Shown here in pieces: positions 33,569 through 46,953 of a DNA stretch of 64,000 nucleotides (its first letter is position 1; every line of letters begins with the position of its first letter). Both the position numbers and the translations under genes were made by a program. Under the pieces are notes generated by a model. The model saw nothing but the letters and a program-made list of their open reading frames with translations. It was not told where the DNA came from and searched no databases. The DNA comes from Anomaloglossus baeobatrachus (taxonomy: Eukaryota > Chordata > Amphibia > Anura > Aromobatidae). The DNA lies in contig NC_134357.1 of assembly GCF_048569485.1 (NCBI RefSeq), positions 338,467,078 to 338,531,077 on the forward strand, written 5' to 3'.

Positions 33569-34337
33569 GACGGACATAGTCTTGGAAGACTGCCGGCACC
33601 AGAAAGCCCAAAATAACTGACCAGTACCGAGCATGACGGGGTACAGGACCCTAGGTCAGGTGCCGATTCAATGTCCTGACAATTAGCCTGCAGAGGAAGG
33701 GGACCTTCAGGGACCATCCCAATGAGCTCAGAGACTGAGGGCATCAGCACACCATGGGGGACAGGGTTTTCCAGAGAAAGCAGCCCATTAAAGTCCCAAG
33801 TGCCAGCCTTTGGGAGCAAAGCTTCACCTAAAAACTGAAGAGTGGGACCTTATAGTTTCAGGCTAGAGGGACCCACACGGACACGAAACTGTGCACAGAG
33901 GCAGGCTCCGGATTACTATGTGACACCGGTGGGACCGGGTACTTGGACGGGCTTCCCACAGTGGCAGTGGTACACATAGAATTTTGTTTACTTGCAGCAT
34001 GTGTGTCTCCTTTATAATCCTCATCCAGCACCATGACTACCCACATTGAGTACCCTGGTCCCCTTCACCATGCTCTCCTAAATAACCACCAACACCCCAG
34101 AGCCCGGGGCCTTCCCTACCTGTGGAGGGATTAATATCAGGCTGCTTAACTCCATCTGCCCCGGTGTTCCTTACAGCAGTGGCAGTACTCCCATTACCGC
34201 AACTCACAGGTGGCGTCACGAACGTCTCCCCTGTAAATATCCCCTTTTACGGATCAAAGTGTCCATCAAGCCGGGTCCGGACCCCCTTGAGCCACGATCC
34301 CGGATCCGAGCAACCCAACTAACACAGGGATGGTACA
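33569..34337 (+). repeat. Right part of the older element's left LTR
   Basis: Continues the LTR begun at 24737 after the Gypsy insertion and matches 36737-38092. It ends ...GGGATGGTACA. Confidence 0.85.
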
Positions 34338-34351
34338 CCTTAAATCTTACC

Positions 34352-34369
34352 TGGCATTACGAACAGGAT
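34352..34369 (+). promoter_or_regulatory. Primer binding site of the older LTR element
   Basis: TGGCATTACGAACAGGAT, 14 bases after the left LTR. It differs from the younger Gypsy primer site at two of 18 bases. Confidence 0.65.
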
Positions 34370-34805
34370 AAGAACTGGAACCAGTAACCAGGGTGATGTG
34401 CGTATTACAGAACTGTTCCAAACTGTGCTGTGACTGTCCGTTTGAATTGCCGCCATATTTGCCGCCATTTTGCTGCCATTTTGGCACCTAAAAACAACAA
34501 GTGCGCCATCATCCCCAGCAAAAGGGCGCAAAGCCGAAGCCCTGTCCCTCGTCCAGAAAGTGTGGCCGGAAACCGGTAGTGGCCGGACCCGGAAGTTCCC
34601 AGTAGTGATCCCCTGTTCCAGATTGGTGACGAAAACCAAGGGGGAGCAGGATGTGAGAGTGGGAGATTGGCACAGGGACACCAGGATTCTGCACAAAAGT
34701 TCCTGGAAGAGAGAGCAGCAGGATGTCAGTGCCAAGAGACTGGTCGCCTGAGCTCCCGAAACGGCTACCTGGATTGAAGAGGAGACAGAGCAGCTCTGCA
34801 GGAAG

Positions 34806-35360
34806 ATGCGGACGCAGTTCCTATTCCTGCTGGATGACTGGAGGATCGAGATGAGGAGTGTGGCTGCGGCGGTGCAGGCCTGTGAAGTGGAAGCCCTGCG
34901 TGTGGAGCAGGTAAGCAGAAGTGCAGTTCCGGTTGATCCAGCCTACCCGGCCACGCAACCCGGTCTGCCCCCGGCTACCGCGAAAGTCATGCCACCTCCT
35001 CCACCTTTGGCTGAAGCGATAGCTGAGCCGCTGCCCCCGACCCGGGCAGTGGAGCCTCCATCCCGGCCAAACTAGACCAGGCCACAACGCCTCCGGTACC
35101 ATCCTCGGCCAGACCAGACCAGGCCACAACGCCTCCAGAACTATCCTCGGCCAGACCAGGCCGCCTCACCGGGAATGGACCTCGTTACAGAGCATCCGGC
35201 CACTTCTACCCCAGCTGCGGAACATCCGGTATGTCTTTTTGCTGCTGTAGGGGAGGAATCCGCTGACATGCTGGTTCCACTGCAGCTCGGCCCCCCGGTA
35301 GCAGCCGGGGGCCGCGGGAATTCGAATTCAGCCAGTTCCTCTGCAGGAGGCGGAACTTGA
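34806..35360 (+). pseudogene. Gag-like or unknown low-complexity region of the older LTR element
   Basis: The plus-strand reading starts MRTQFLFLLDDWRIEMRSVA and becomes Pro/Ala-rich (PPPPPLAEAIAEPLPPTRAV), followed by near-repeats of the ggccagaccagaccaggcca type around 35060-35160. No capsid, zinc knuckle or enzyme motif is seen. It lies where gag would be expected. Remnant in a fossil element; function unknown. Confidence 0.45.
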
Positions 35361-35403
35361 GGTTAACATCCCATACTGGGAAAGACACCATCAGCAGCTG
35401 CTT

Positions 35404-35697
35404 GTGGAGATGTCCGCCAGGGAGCAGCGTCGGGCAGAGGTTGCCGCCAACACACATAGAGAAAATGAGCATTTGCGGAAAGCTACCTTTCGGGTCAGAG
35501 GGCCGCGGTACCAAGGCCTCGTTGAGCAGCTTGACCCCATCAAGGGGTGGGGGTTCATCTCTGAGCCAGGCCTTGATGCTGGGGTGTTTGCCTCCAGGAG
35601 GGATGTCGCAGAACACCTCCCAAAGAGGCACCCCACGAGAAACCTGAAACCAGGAGATATGGTTTCATACTGCCGGCATTGTGGAGAGCGGGGCTAG
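35404..35697 (+). pseudogene. Cold-shock-domain-like ORF inside the older LTR element
   Basis: About 97 codons. The first 25 are charged and helical (SAREQRRAEVAANTHREN). Residues about 34-90 read like a cold-shock/S1-type beta barrel: QGLVEQLDPIKGWGFI (compare the family pattern G-V-x..-x-G-[WFY]-G-F-I), then AGVFASRRDVAEHLP, then NLKPGDMVSY, the order RNP1-like strand, V-F strand, G-D-x-V strand. Cold-shock domains bind single-stranded nucleic acid. Its presence in an LTR element without pol would suit an RNA-binding or packaging role; this is inference. The resemblance rests on few residues and chance cannot be excluded. Fossil. Confidence 0.5.
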
Positions 35698-36342
35698 TAT
35701 GCCCTGGAGGTTAGCAGGCATGCCATGCAAGATGGAAAAATAGTGTAATGGTAGCGGAATCCGGCTCCCTTAGTAGTTACTGTTGTTTTATATTGTGTTT
35801 GTTATTTTTCTTGAAAACCTGCATAATTGAAAGTGTTGAAAATGCTAATTAACACGGAAAGTCACCTGATTTTCTACCAATTATTAAAAAGTTAATTATG
35901 GACCATGGCTGCAGGACTGGTAGCAGCCAGCCCATTCTTGTGCTCTTTGTAAATAGTTACATCTAGTGTGCCTACCAGAGTCGTCTCCTGAACCATCAGG
36001 ACTTCAAGCCTGTCACCACGGACACTGCAAGGAACTCGGGGTGGTGCGACACCATGGCTAACGGTGGCACCAGGGGTTCAGGTGTTTTGGGTGGCGGGTT
36101 GAAGGGAAAGGGACAACAGGAGTGGACTGTCGCAGGAAGGGGCTGCAGCGGAGTAGGCTGAGTCCCCAGCTACCGCTACAACCAGTAGCGTTCCCAGGTG
36201 TTCTAACATTGGGTTCTCATGGTTGTAACGTTAAGTGTATTGCCTCCTCTGTGTGGGAAGAGTATTTAATATTTTATGTTATTTTTTTATTACAGTTCAA
36301 TAAATCTCTGTGTGTCCTGTAGCTCGGGGACGAGCTACGTTT

Positions 36343-36355
36343 AACCAAGGGGGAA
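36343..36355 (+). promoter_or_regulatory. Polypurine tract of the older LTR element
   Basis: AACCAAGGGGGAA directly before the LTR start TGTAGCGCCCCTG at 36356. Confidence 0.75.
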
Positions 36356-38092
36356 TGTAGCGCCCCTGAATACATCAGGGTGCTACAGGGAAATACATCC
36401 TTTTCCCTCAGGATGCAGGACCTACCCCCCCTGGTTCCAAGTTCCCAGAAACCAGTGTCACCTCCATCAGAAACACAAATCCCAATCAACACCTCACATC
36501 ATGACCTGTCAGACACAACAGTGGGTTGCTCTAGCTGGAAAAGGGCCACCCACCTAGGGGTCAGGCAGACTGGTGGACGGGAAGTAGAAAAGTCTAGTGA
36601 GAGCTCTCAAAGAGAGAGGAGCTGGGGAGTGTGAGCTCCCGGGGAGCTAGAAGGACTGAGGTTGGGTCGCAGACAGTGGTCAGGGACCTGAGGAGTCGGG
36701 GAACTGTAGCAGTGACATTGGATAAAGGTTTGACGGACATAGTCTTGGAGGACTATTAGCACCAGAAAGCACAAACAATGAACTGACCGGTATCGAGCAC
36801 GACGGGGTACTGGACCCTAGGTCAGGAGCCGATTCAACTTCCTGGCAATTAACCTGCAGAGGAAGGGGACCTTCAGGGACCTTCCCAGAGAGCTCAGAGA
36901 CTGAGGGCATCAGTACACTGTGGGGGACAGGGTTTCCCACAAAAATCAACCCATTAAAGTCCCAAGTGCCAGCCCTTGGGAGCAAATCTTCACCTAAAAA
37001 CTGAAGAGCAGGACCTTATAGTTTCAGGCTAGAGGGACCCACACGGACACAAAACTATGCACGGAGGCAGGCTCCGGATTACTATGTGACACCGGTGTGA
37101 CAGGGTACTTGGACGTGCTTCCCACAGCGGCAGCAGCACACAGAGAATTTGGTTTACTTGCAGCGTGTGTGTCTCCTTTATAATCCTCATCCAGCACCAC
37201 GACTACCCACAGTGAGTCCCCTGGTCCCCTGCACCCTGCTCTCCTAAATAACCACCAACACCCCAGAGCCCAGGGCCTTCCCTACCTGTGGAGGGATTAA
37301 AGGGTGCTTTACATGCTGCGACATCGCTACCGATATATCGTCAGGGTCACGTCGTTAGTGACGCACATCCGGCGCCGTTAGCGACATCGCAGCGTTTGAC
37401 ATCAAGGAGCGACGATCAACGATCGCAAAATCGTTCAAAAACAGTGATCGTTGACACGTCGCTCCTTTCCTTAATATCGCTGCTGCCACCGGTACGATGT
37501 TGTTCGTCATTCCTGCGGCAGCACACATCGCTACGTGTGACACTGCAGGAACAACGAACATCTCCTTACCTGCGTCCACCAGAAATGAGGAAGGAAGGAG
37601 GTTGGCGGGATGTTACGTCCCGCTCATCTCCGCCCCTCCGCTTCCATTGCCCGGCCGCTTAGTGATGCCGCAGTGACGTCGCAATGATGCCGAACGCACC
37701 TCCCCCTTGAAGGAGGGATTGTTCGGCGGTCACAGCGACGTCGCTAACAAGGTATGTGTGTGTGACGCTGCCGTAGCGATAATGTTCGCTACGGCAGCGA
37801 TCACCAAATGTCGCACGAACGACTGGGGCGGGTGCTTCGACATCGCTAGCAATCGCTGGTGATGTCGCAGCATGTAAAGCACCCTTTCCATCAGGCTGCT
37901 TAACTCCATCTGCCCCGGTACTCCTTACAGCAGCGGCGGTACTCCCATTACCGCAACCCACAGGTGGTGTCACAAACTTCTCCCCTGTAAATATCCCCTT
38001 TTACAGATTAAAGTGTCCACCAAGCCACGTGCGGATCCCCCTTGAGCCACGATCCCGGATCCGAGCAGCCCGACTAACACCGGGGCGGTACA
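36356..38092 (+). repeat. Right LTR of the older element, with a MITE inserted
   Basis: Starts TGTAGCGCCCCTGAATACAT like 24737 and ends CGGGGCGGTACA. The insert 37301-37885 is absent from the left LTR (compare about 34127-34140). Confidence 0.88.
37301..37885. mobile_element. Harbinger-like MITE (GGGTGCTTTACA family)
   Basis: Inverted ends AGGGTGCTTTACATGCTGCG and CGCAGCATGTAAAGCACCCT, about 585 bp. The empty site is visible in the partner LTR. Superfamily call is by analogy with sister copies that show 3-bp TWA duplications. Confidence 0.8.
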
Positions 38093-38325
38093 ACTGCACA
38101 ACTGCCTCCCATTAAAATCAATAGGAGGCGGATGTGCAGTATGTAGCCGCGGCCGATACCATGAGACGGGGCAGCTCCAGAACTGAGCATTTCCTCAAAT
38201 GGCAGTAAAAACAGCTGATGGGCGGGGATGTCAGGTGTCGGACCGTGGCTAATCAGACATTGATGGTCTATCTTAAAGATAGGCTATCAATGTAAAAGTA
38301 GTGGACAACCTCTTTAAGTTTAGAA
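38093..38325. mobile_element. Possible MITE half
   Basis: GC-rich sequence ending ctatcaatgtaaaagtagtggacaacctctttaag, an end type seen elsewhere (22490-22546; 49265-49293). Its other end is not found. Confidence 0.35.
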
Positions 38326-38365
38326 AACTTTTACATTTTTACAGACTGACCTTGTAGTGCACATA

Positions 38366-38961
38366 AGGGTGCTTTACACGCTGCGACATCGTTACCGATA
38401 TATCGTCAGGGTCACGTCGTTAGTGACGCACATCCGGCGCCGGTATCGACATCGCAGCGTGTAACACTAATGAGTGACGATCAACGATCGCAAAATCGTT
38501 CCAAAACAGTGATCTTTGACACATCGTTCATTTCCTTAATATCGCTGCTGCCACCGGTACGATGTTGTTCGTCGTTCCTGCGGCATCACACATCACTATG
38601 TGTGACACCGCGGGAGCGAGGAACATCTCCTTACCTGCGTCCACCGGCAATGCGGACGGAAGGAGGTGGGCGGGATGTTACGTCCCGCTCATCTCCGCCC
38701 CTCCGCTGCTATTGGCCGGCCGCTTAGTGACGCCGCAGTGACGTCGCTATGACGCCGAACGCACCTCCCCCTTGAACGCACCTCCCCGATTGTTCGGCGG
38801 TCACAGCGAGGTCGCTGACCAGGTATGTGCATGTGACGCTGCCGTAGCAATAATGTTCGCTACGGCAGCGATCACCACATATCGCTGGAATGATGGGAGC
38901 GGGTGCTATCGCTCAACATCGCTAGCAATCTAAAGCAATGTCGCAGCATGTAAAGTACCCC
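38366..38961. mobile_element. Harbinger-like MITE
   Basis: Inverted ends AGGGTGCTTTACACGCTGCG and CGCAGCATGTAAAGTACCCC. Interior nearly parallel to 37301-37885 (gtcacgtcgttagtgacgca...). Flanks ata/att. Confidence 0.82.
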
Positions 38962-39068
38962 ATTGTGTATTAGCACTTACCAGGTAGCACATCTTTCTAT
39001 CATGGGGCTTCAAGGAAAGCAGTGTGAACATAGAGTCATTTTTGACAAGTGTAGTGGTTATCGCAATA

Positions 39069-39537
39069 AGGGTACGCTCACACGAGCGTGAAAATCGGAC
39101 GAGTGCAATGCGAGAAATTCTCGCATTGCACTCTGACCAATGTTAGGCAATGAGGTTGAGCTGTTGGTCAGCTTTTCTCGCATCCAGATTCTGGATGCGA
39201 GAAAAGCGGCAGCATGCTGCGTTTTGCTGCTACCGCCGTATCTCTCGCACCCATTCAAGTGAATGGATGCGAGAGATACATCGGACTGCACTCGGATGTT
39301 ATCCCAGTGCAGTGCGATCTACGCACAGGCTGACAGTGGAGGAGATGGGAGGATTAACCCCTCCCTCTCCTCCGCAGCGCCTGCACTCAGCTTCACAGCT
39401 GTGACCCGATCGCAAGATCGGGTTACAGTCGCATGACACACGGCTCACGCTCGCAGCAGAGCCTGAGCCGGGGGACATTAGCATATCACATCCGATGCTC
39501 TCGCATCGGATGCCATACGCTCGTGTGAGTCCAGCCT
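39069..39537. mobile_element. Harbinger-like MITE, second subfamily
   Basis: Ends AGGGTACGCTCACACGAGCG and CGCTCGTGTGAGTCCAGCCT, with flanks ata/atg. The interior contains several perfect hairpins (gcgagaaattctcgc; ctcgcatccagattctggatgcgag). Confidence 0.8.
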
Positions 39538-39656
39538 ATGCCTGACTTGTGTACTCCGTTGTGATCTATACATACACATCTATACTCTAGTAACTAATCA
39601 ATAGACATTTTGCAAATTTTAGATGTGAAGATAAAGGCAATGTAATCAGAGACTAA

Positions 39657-40078
39657 AGGCAGCGTTACACGCAACGATTTATCTGACGATATGTCGTCGG
39701 GGTCACGGATTCCGTGACGCACATCCGGCATCGTTAGCGAGGTTGTTGCATGTGACACCTACGTGCGACTCCGAACGATCGCAAATAGGTTGAAAATCGT
39801 TGATCGTTGACACGTCGTTCACTTTCAAAATATTGTTCATCATTTGGAATGCAGCAGACATATTGCTACTTTTGACACCCTGCAAACGACGAACAACATC
39901 CACACGACCGCCTTGGTCAAACAATATATCGCTGAATGATTTTGCGTCGCTTGTGCGATCGTTATGTGTGACCGCTAATAAACGACCTATGTGCGATCTC
40001 GGCAAATCATAACTACGATCTGGGCGTGTCACGTCGCTCATGAAATCGTTACATAAATCGTAGCATGTAAAGCGGCCT
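39657..40078. mobile_element. Harbinger-like MITE with TAA target duplication
   Basis: Ends AGGCAGCGTTACACGCAACG and GTAGCATGTAAAGCGGCCT; TAA at 39654-39656 and 40079-40081. The interior shares gtgacgcacatccggc with the 37301 family. Confidence 0.82.
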
Positions 40079-40209
40079 TAAGAGCTGGAATCTAGTTCTT
40101 GTTTGGAGATCTGATCCACTGCACTACAAGCTAGAAGGAATCCCATCGCTGAGCATGAATATGTATTGCCATATAATAACTGACTCCCATGGTCAGGTGG
40201 TATCTATTA

Positions 40210-40848
40210 GGCCTCTGTCACATGTTCGTGCCTCCGGTACATGTTTGGCAGTTTTTTCACGTACCGGAGACACGTACACACGTGGACCAATGTTTTCCTA
40301 ATGTATTGGACACACGTAAGTATTTTTGAACGGAACGTGTGTCCATTCCGTACTTACGTGTGTCTGTGAGTTTCTCACGCTGACATGTCTGTTTTACTCT
40401 GGCATCACGGGTGTCACACGGCCCGCACCCGTACCACACGGATGTAGTGTGGATGCGGTCACATGTGACACGCGTCGGAGAAAACTCACGTGTCAGTGAA
40501 AAAAATAAATCTTTACTCACCTTCTCCAGCCCTCCTGTCTCTGCCGCTGCTGTCACTTGCTGCCGACCACCGCTCATTATGCTCATTGAATATTCACTTC
40601 ACTACGGCCGGAAGCAGCAGCAGCGGGGAGTCGGCAGGACCGGAGACCGAAGATCAGCACCACGGACAGCAGCAAGGACCACGTGAGTATGTAAATTACC
40701 GGTTCTCCGTGTGTTGTCACAGATAACACATGGAGAACACACATGGCCCGCACGTACCGGAGACACGTACTTACCTAATGCAACACGCAAGGAAAATACG
40801 TGTCTCGCGCGGCACGTGCGTGATTTTTACGTGTGTGTGGCAGAGGCC
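40210..40848. mobile_element. Harbinger-like MITE with TTA target duplication
   Basis: Ends GGCCTCTGTCACATGTTCG and ACGTGTGTGTGGCAGAGGCC; TTA at 40207-40209 and 40849-40851. No coding capacity. Confidence 0.85.
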
Positions 40849-41439
40849 TTAGGTGTCACCAGTGCATGTGGGCAATAGCAATAGCCTACACCAGTGTCAT
40901 GGAAATAGAAGGAATTCGGTGATGTGAGTTGGATTTAAAGCTTTATTTAGCCACAAATCATGTAATACTCAAAATTATGCCCTTACTCACCACAATTTTT
41001 TTTGCCCGGTGACCTTCAATGGCTTTAACTCATCCTTGTCTTGAGTCCTCAGGTTCTTGTGGAAAACAGTAGCATTTTTTCCATATCAACAAAGGATGAT
41101 ATCACAATCAACCTAATTCCAAGCTTATTATTTTTTTATGAAATCACTTGAACTATAAGAATTTGATCTGCTGCTGATCTTTGAAAGACCTAATGGCTTC
41201 GGAATTGCCCATAGGTAACATAAAAGGAGACCACCAGTTTTTGCATTAAATGTATTTTTAAAAAAATTAGCAATGTTTTTGCTCTTTTTTTTAAAATATC
41301 ACAACAACCTGTATAGAAGTAAAATCTTGAAATTTCCACACTGGCCACTGGGGTTAAGGAGATATCACATGTAGCAAACAGAGTCCAACCCCTATCTTTT
41401 GTATGGAGGTATCTAATATTCCTGTGCAGCAAATGTCCA
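40849..41439. other. No gene or repeat recognised
   Basis: AT-rich sequence downstream of slc32a1 on its 3' side. No supported ORF. Confidence 0.45.
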
Positions 41440-41760
41440 TAGTTAAAGGAGGGGTAGAAAAGTCAACTGTGACATTGGATGTAGTGATTGCTTTACCCTT
41501 TGTTATCAGCTGTTACGTGTCATTGTAATTCTGCCCCTGATGATAAAGAGCCTGCTGAAAACTCTTCCTCAAGAAGACAGGAAGTATAAATCTGTAAAAG
41601 CCCCAGTAGCCTACATAAAAATGTCAAGACTACTGTTTTATTTATTTTTTAAATAAAGATTGGGATAAGAAAAAAAAACATTGGCAACTTTTTTTAATAA
41701 AATACATTTAGCAAAAAATCTGATTTAAACAATAAGTCATTTTCTGATGATAGCTTCCCT
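41440..41760. repeat. Old dispersed repeat
   Basis: Shares tgatgataaagagcctgc, aaaactcttcctcaa and a following AT-rich tail with 55225-55500. It ends caataagtcattttctgatg, a MITE-like edge. Family not recognised. Confidence 0.5.
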
Positions 41761-41764
41761 TTAA

Positions 41765-43006
41765 AGGGGTTTGCCACAAACAATGTTCATTTTAGAGTTG
41801 ATTTTAATCAATAGATCTTAGAGTAATAATAATAATAATTTCAAACACAGCTGGATGTGTTTAAAAATATATGTTCCTGTGCTGAGATAATCTTATATAT
41901 GTGCCCCTGCTGTGTACTGTGTAATGGCCGTGTCTGACCATACAGGGACATGATCTGATCATACCACAGCTCCTGGGCAGGGGAGGAAGTAAAAAAGTAA
42001 ACAGCACATATATTTTACCTCATAAGGGGGCTTTACACGCTACGATATCGTTAATGAATTATCGTCGGGGTCACGTTGTTAGTGACGCACATCCGGCGTC
42101 ATTAACGGTATCGCAGCGTGTGACACTTACCAGCGACCTTAAGCGACCTCAAAAATTGTGAAAATCGTTCACCATGGAGAGGTCGTCCCAAAACCAAAAA
42201 TCGGTAATGGTTGATTATCGATGTTGTTCGTCGCTGCTGCGGCAGCACACATCGCTGTGTGTGACACCGCAAGAGCGAGGAACATTTCCTTACCTGCCAC
42301 CGGCCGCAATGCGGTAGGAAGGAGGTGGGCGGGATGTTACATCCCGCTCATCTCCGCCCCTCCGCTTTGATTGGCTGGCCGCTTAGTGACGTCGCGCTGA
42401 CGTCGCTGTGATGCCGAACGATCCCTTGAGGGAGGGATTGTTCGGCAGTCATAGCGACGCCGCCAATCAGGTAAGTGCGTGTGACGCAGCCGTAGCGATA
42501 ATGTTCGCTGCGGCAGCGATCACACGAAATCGCATGCACGACGGGGGCGGGTGCTTTTGCGTACGATATCGCTAGCAATTGCTAGCAATATCGTAGCGTG
42601 TAAAGCCCGCTATAGAAAGAACACAGTCTGATCATTCCACAGCTCCTGAGCCAAGGAGGAAGTAATAAAGTATACAAACATTACAGTACAGGATCACAAA
42701 TGATTCTATGAGGTAAAATATATATTTAAAACAGGCAGGAAAATGTTTTACCGCGCAAAAAGAATCAGATACAATCCCATACTGTGCTGTTTACTTTTTT
42801 ACTTCCTCCCCAGCCCAGGAGCTGTGGTATGATCAGACCATGTCACTGTACGGTCAGACACAGCCATTACACAGTATATAGCAGGGACACATATATAAGG
42901 TTATCTCAACACAGGAACATTTTTTTAAACACATCCAATTGTATAAACTATTAATCTATTGATTAAAATTAACTTGGAAATTAACTTTGTTCGTTGGAAA
43001 ACCCCT
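41765..43006. mobile_element. Palindromic TTAA-type MITE containing a second MITE
   Basis: Ends AGGGGTTTGCCACAAACAAT and GTTCGTTGGAAAACCCCT; TTAA at 41761-41764 and 43007-43010. Arms of about 260 bp are inverted copies (catgatctgatcataccacag / ctgtggtatgatcagaccatg). A Harbinger-like MITE sits at 42025-42611. No coding capacity. Confidence 0.85.
42025..42611. mobile_element. Harbinger-like MITE with ATA target duplication
   Basis: Ends AGGGGGCTTTACACGCTACG and CGTAGCGTGTAAAGCCCGCT; ATA at 42022-42024 and 42612-42614. Same family as 37301 and 38366. Confidence 0.88.
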
Positions 43007-43134
43007 TTAAGGTCAATCAGCTGCTGATGGTCATACTTCCCTAGACCTTTAAAAGCCTTTGGTTGCCTACCCAACACTGAGCAAACATAACAAGCAGAAT
43101 ATCAATACAGTGAGGTGACTGTAGGAGACACGAC

Positions 43135-44004
43135 ACAGTCATGAGAATCTCTCTTTATTGTTGTATATATTAAGGTACCACAATAGAACTTTAGGATATA
43201 CTGTACACTTGTCTGTGAGCACAGTTACGTCACACATACACACACACTCACAGGTAACAAACCTTGCACTTTGGAAAAAACTGCACATGATGAATTTCCA
43301 CCCCTGTACAAACCCCTTGTGTGTGTATTTGCTCTTCTAGGTGAACCCCATATTGGAAGAAAATATTCAATAGGCATTCACAGCTGCTGCTTATAGGTGG
43401 ACTGTGAGATTTTGGATTGAATTGTGCTTGGAAAACCAGGAAACGAGTGACATTTTCAGAGCCCTATTGATGGACTCTGAGATTTTGTCAAATTCTACTC
43501 CTTAAATAACTGTCACAATATGATAGCCAATGTGAAAACTAGCTTGGAAGAATGACAATATGCCCTGGTACAGTGTGCCATTAAGGTGTGCCTAGCAGAC
43601 TGGACAAATGGGCAATGATATAATGTCGCATGCAGACCTTTCTTATATGGGACTCTTTACTATAGACTTCCTTTGCGATAAGATTTTTCTACATATATTT
43701 ATATCCAATTGCATTATCTTTAAATAAATATAACAAAAATAAAATATTTCCCTTTAATTCATATACAGATATCTTTTTGTAAGCGTTTCTTGGGGGGAAT
43801 AGAAAATGGAGTCATAACTCATGATACGAGCATGTTCTTGCTTTTTAAGCTACCAGATGTTCCAGCAACACAAAACGAGGCGATGTATTGATGGCACCAT
43901 CTCAGGTAGCAAATGCATTAATGTGTATAGCCAAAATGAGGATGTCAGTAGAAACTGATGCATAATTATTAGTGATGCTGATGCCACACTTTACTGTATT
44001 TGCA
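43135..44004 (-). other. slc32a1: slc32a1 3' untranslated region (inferred)
   Basis: The 870 bp after the stop codon hold no transposon ends, unlike the surroundings. A poly(A) signal lies near the far end (43154-43159). The extent is inferred, not shown. Confidence 0.5.
43154..43159 (-). terminator. slc32a1: Candidate slc32a1 poly(A) signal
   Basis: AATAAA on the minus strand about 845 bp after the stop. Other AATAAA hexamers exist in this AT-rich region, so the choice is tentative. Confidence 0.4.
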
Positions 44005-46189
<2,185 letters not shown>

Positions 46190-46190
<1 letters not shown>

Positions 46191-46850
46191 AATAGTATAA
46201 TATTCCCACAGTAGATTCCTCCACACACAATAATGAAACCACATCCCACCACATATTTCCCCACACACAGTATAATATTGCCACATTCTTCCACACAATA
46301 TGATGCCCCCCATAGTAGATTACCCGACACAGTATATTACTCCATTAGTAGATTCCTGCACATACAATGATGACACAACAGCCCTCCACACACAATACAA
46401 TGCCCCCACATCCCTCCACACTTAGTATAATGCCCCCATAGTATATTCCCCCACACACAGTATAATACTGCCACATCCCTCCACAAATAGTGTAATGCCC
46501 CCATAGTAGATTACCCTACATAGTATAATACTCCCACAGTAGGTTCCTTCACACACAGCACAATGCCCCCATATAAATCCACACATAGTATGATACCCCC
46601 ATAGTAAATTACCCCACACGCAGTATAATACTCCCACTGTATATTTCCTTCACACACAATAATACCCACACATCCCTTCACACATAGTATGATGCTCCCA
46701 TAGTAGATTACCTCACACACAGTATTATACTCCCACAGTAGATTCCTCCACAGACAATAAAGCCACCACAGCCTTCCACACATAGTATGATCCCCTCACA
46801 GTAAAATTCCAAACACAGTATGATGCCCCTACAGAACATTCCACACAGCG
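46190..46850. repeat. Irregular minisatellite, CA-rich
   Basis: Many loose copies of cccccatagtagattccccc, cacacacagtataatactcc and cacatccctccacaca in variable order. The minus-strand ORFs built of CGGIILCV-like blocks are by-products. Confidence 0.85.
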
Positions 46851-46953
46851 ACCCAAGGACACAGCTAGAGTTGTAGTCAGGATCTACCCCTATCTTACTG
46901 GGTAACCGGGACAACACCATAAATTTGGAACTGTCCCACTGGAACTGAGATAG

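Larger units (their letters stand above)
24737..38092 (+). mobile_element. Non-autonomous LTR element, plus strand, with a cold-shock-like ORF
   Basis: Left LTR 24737-34337 (holding the Gypsy element 25112-33568), interior 34338-36355, right LTR 36356-38092 (holding a MITE at 37301-37885). Less the insertions, the LTRs are about 1,144 and 1,149 bp. A primer site (34352-34369) and a polypurine tract (36343-36355) fix the plus orientation. The two LTRs differ at roughly one base in ten over the first 170 bp, so the insertion is old. The 2-kb interior has no recognisable protease, reverse transcriptase or integrase. It looks broken or inherently non-autonomous. No target duplication was found. 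Confidence 0.8.
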
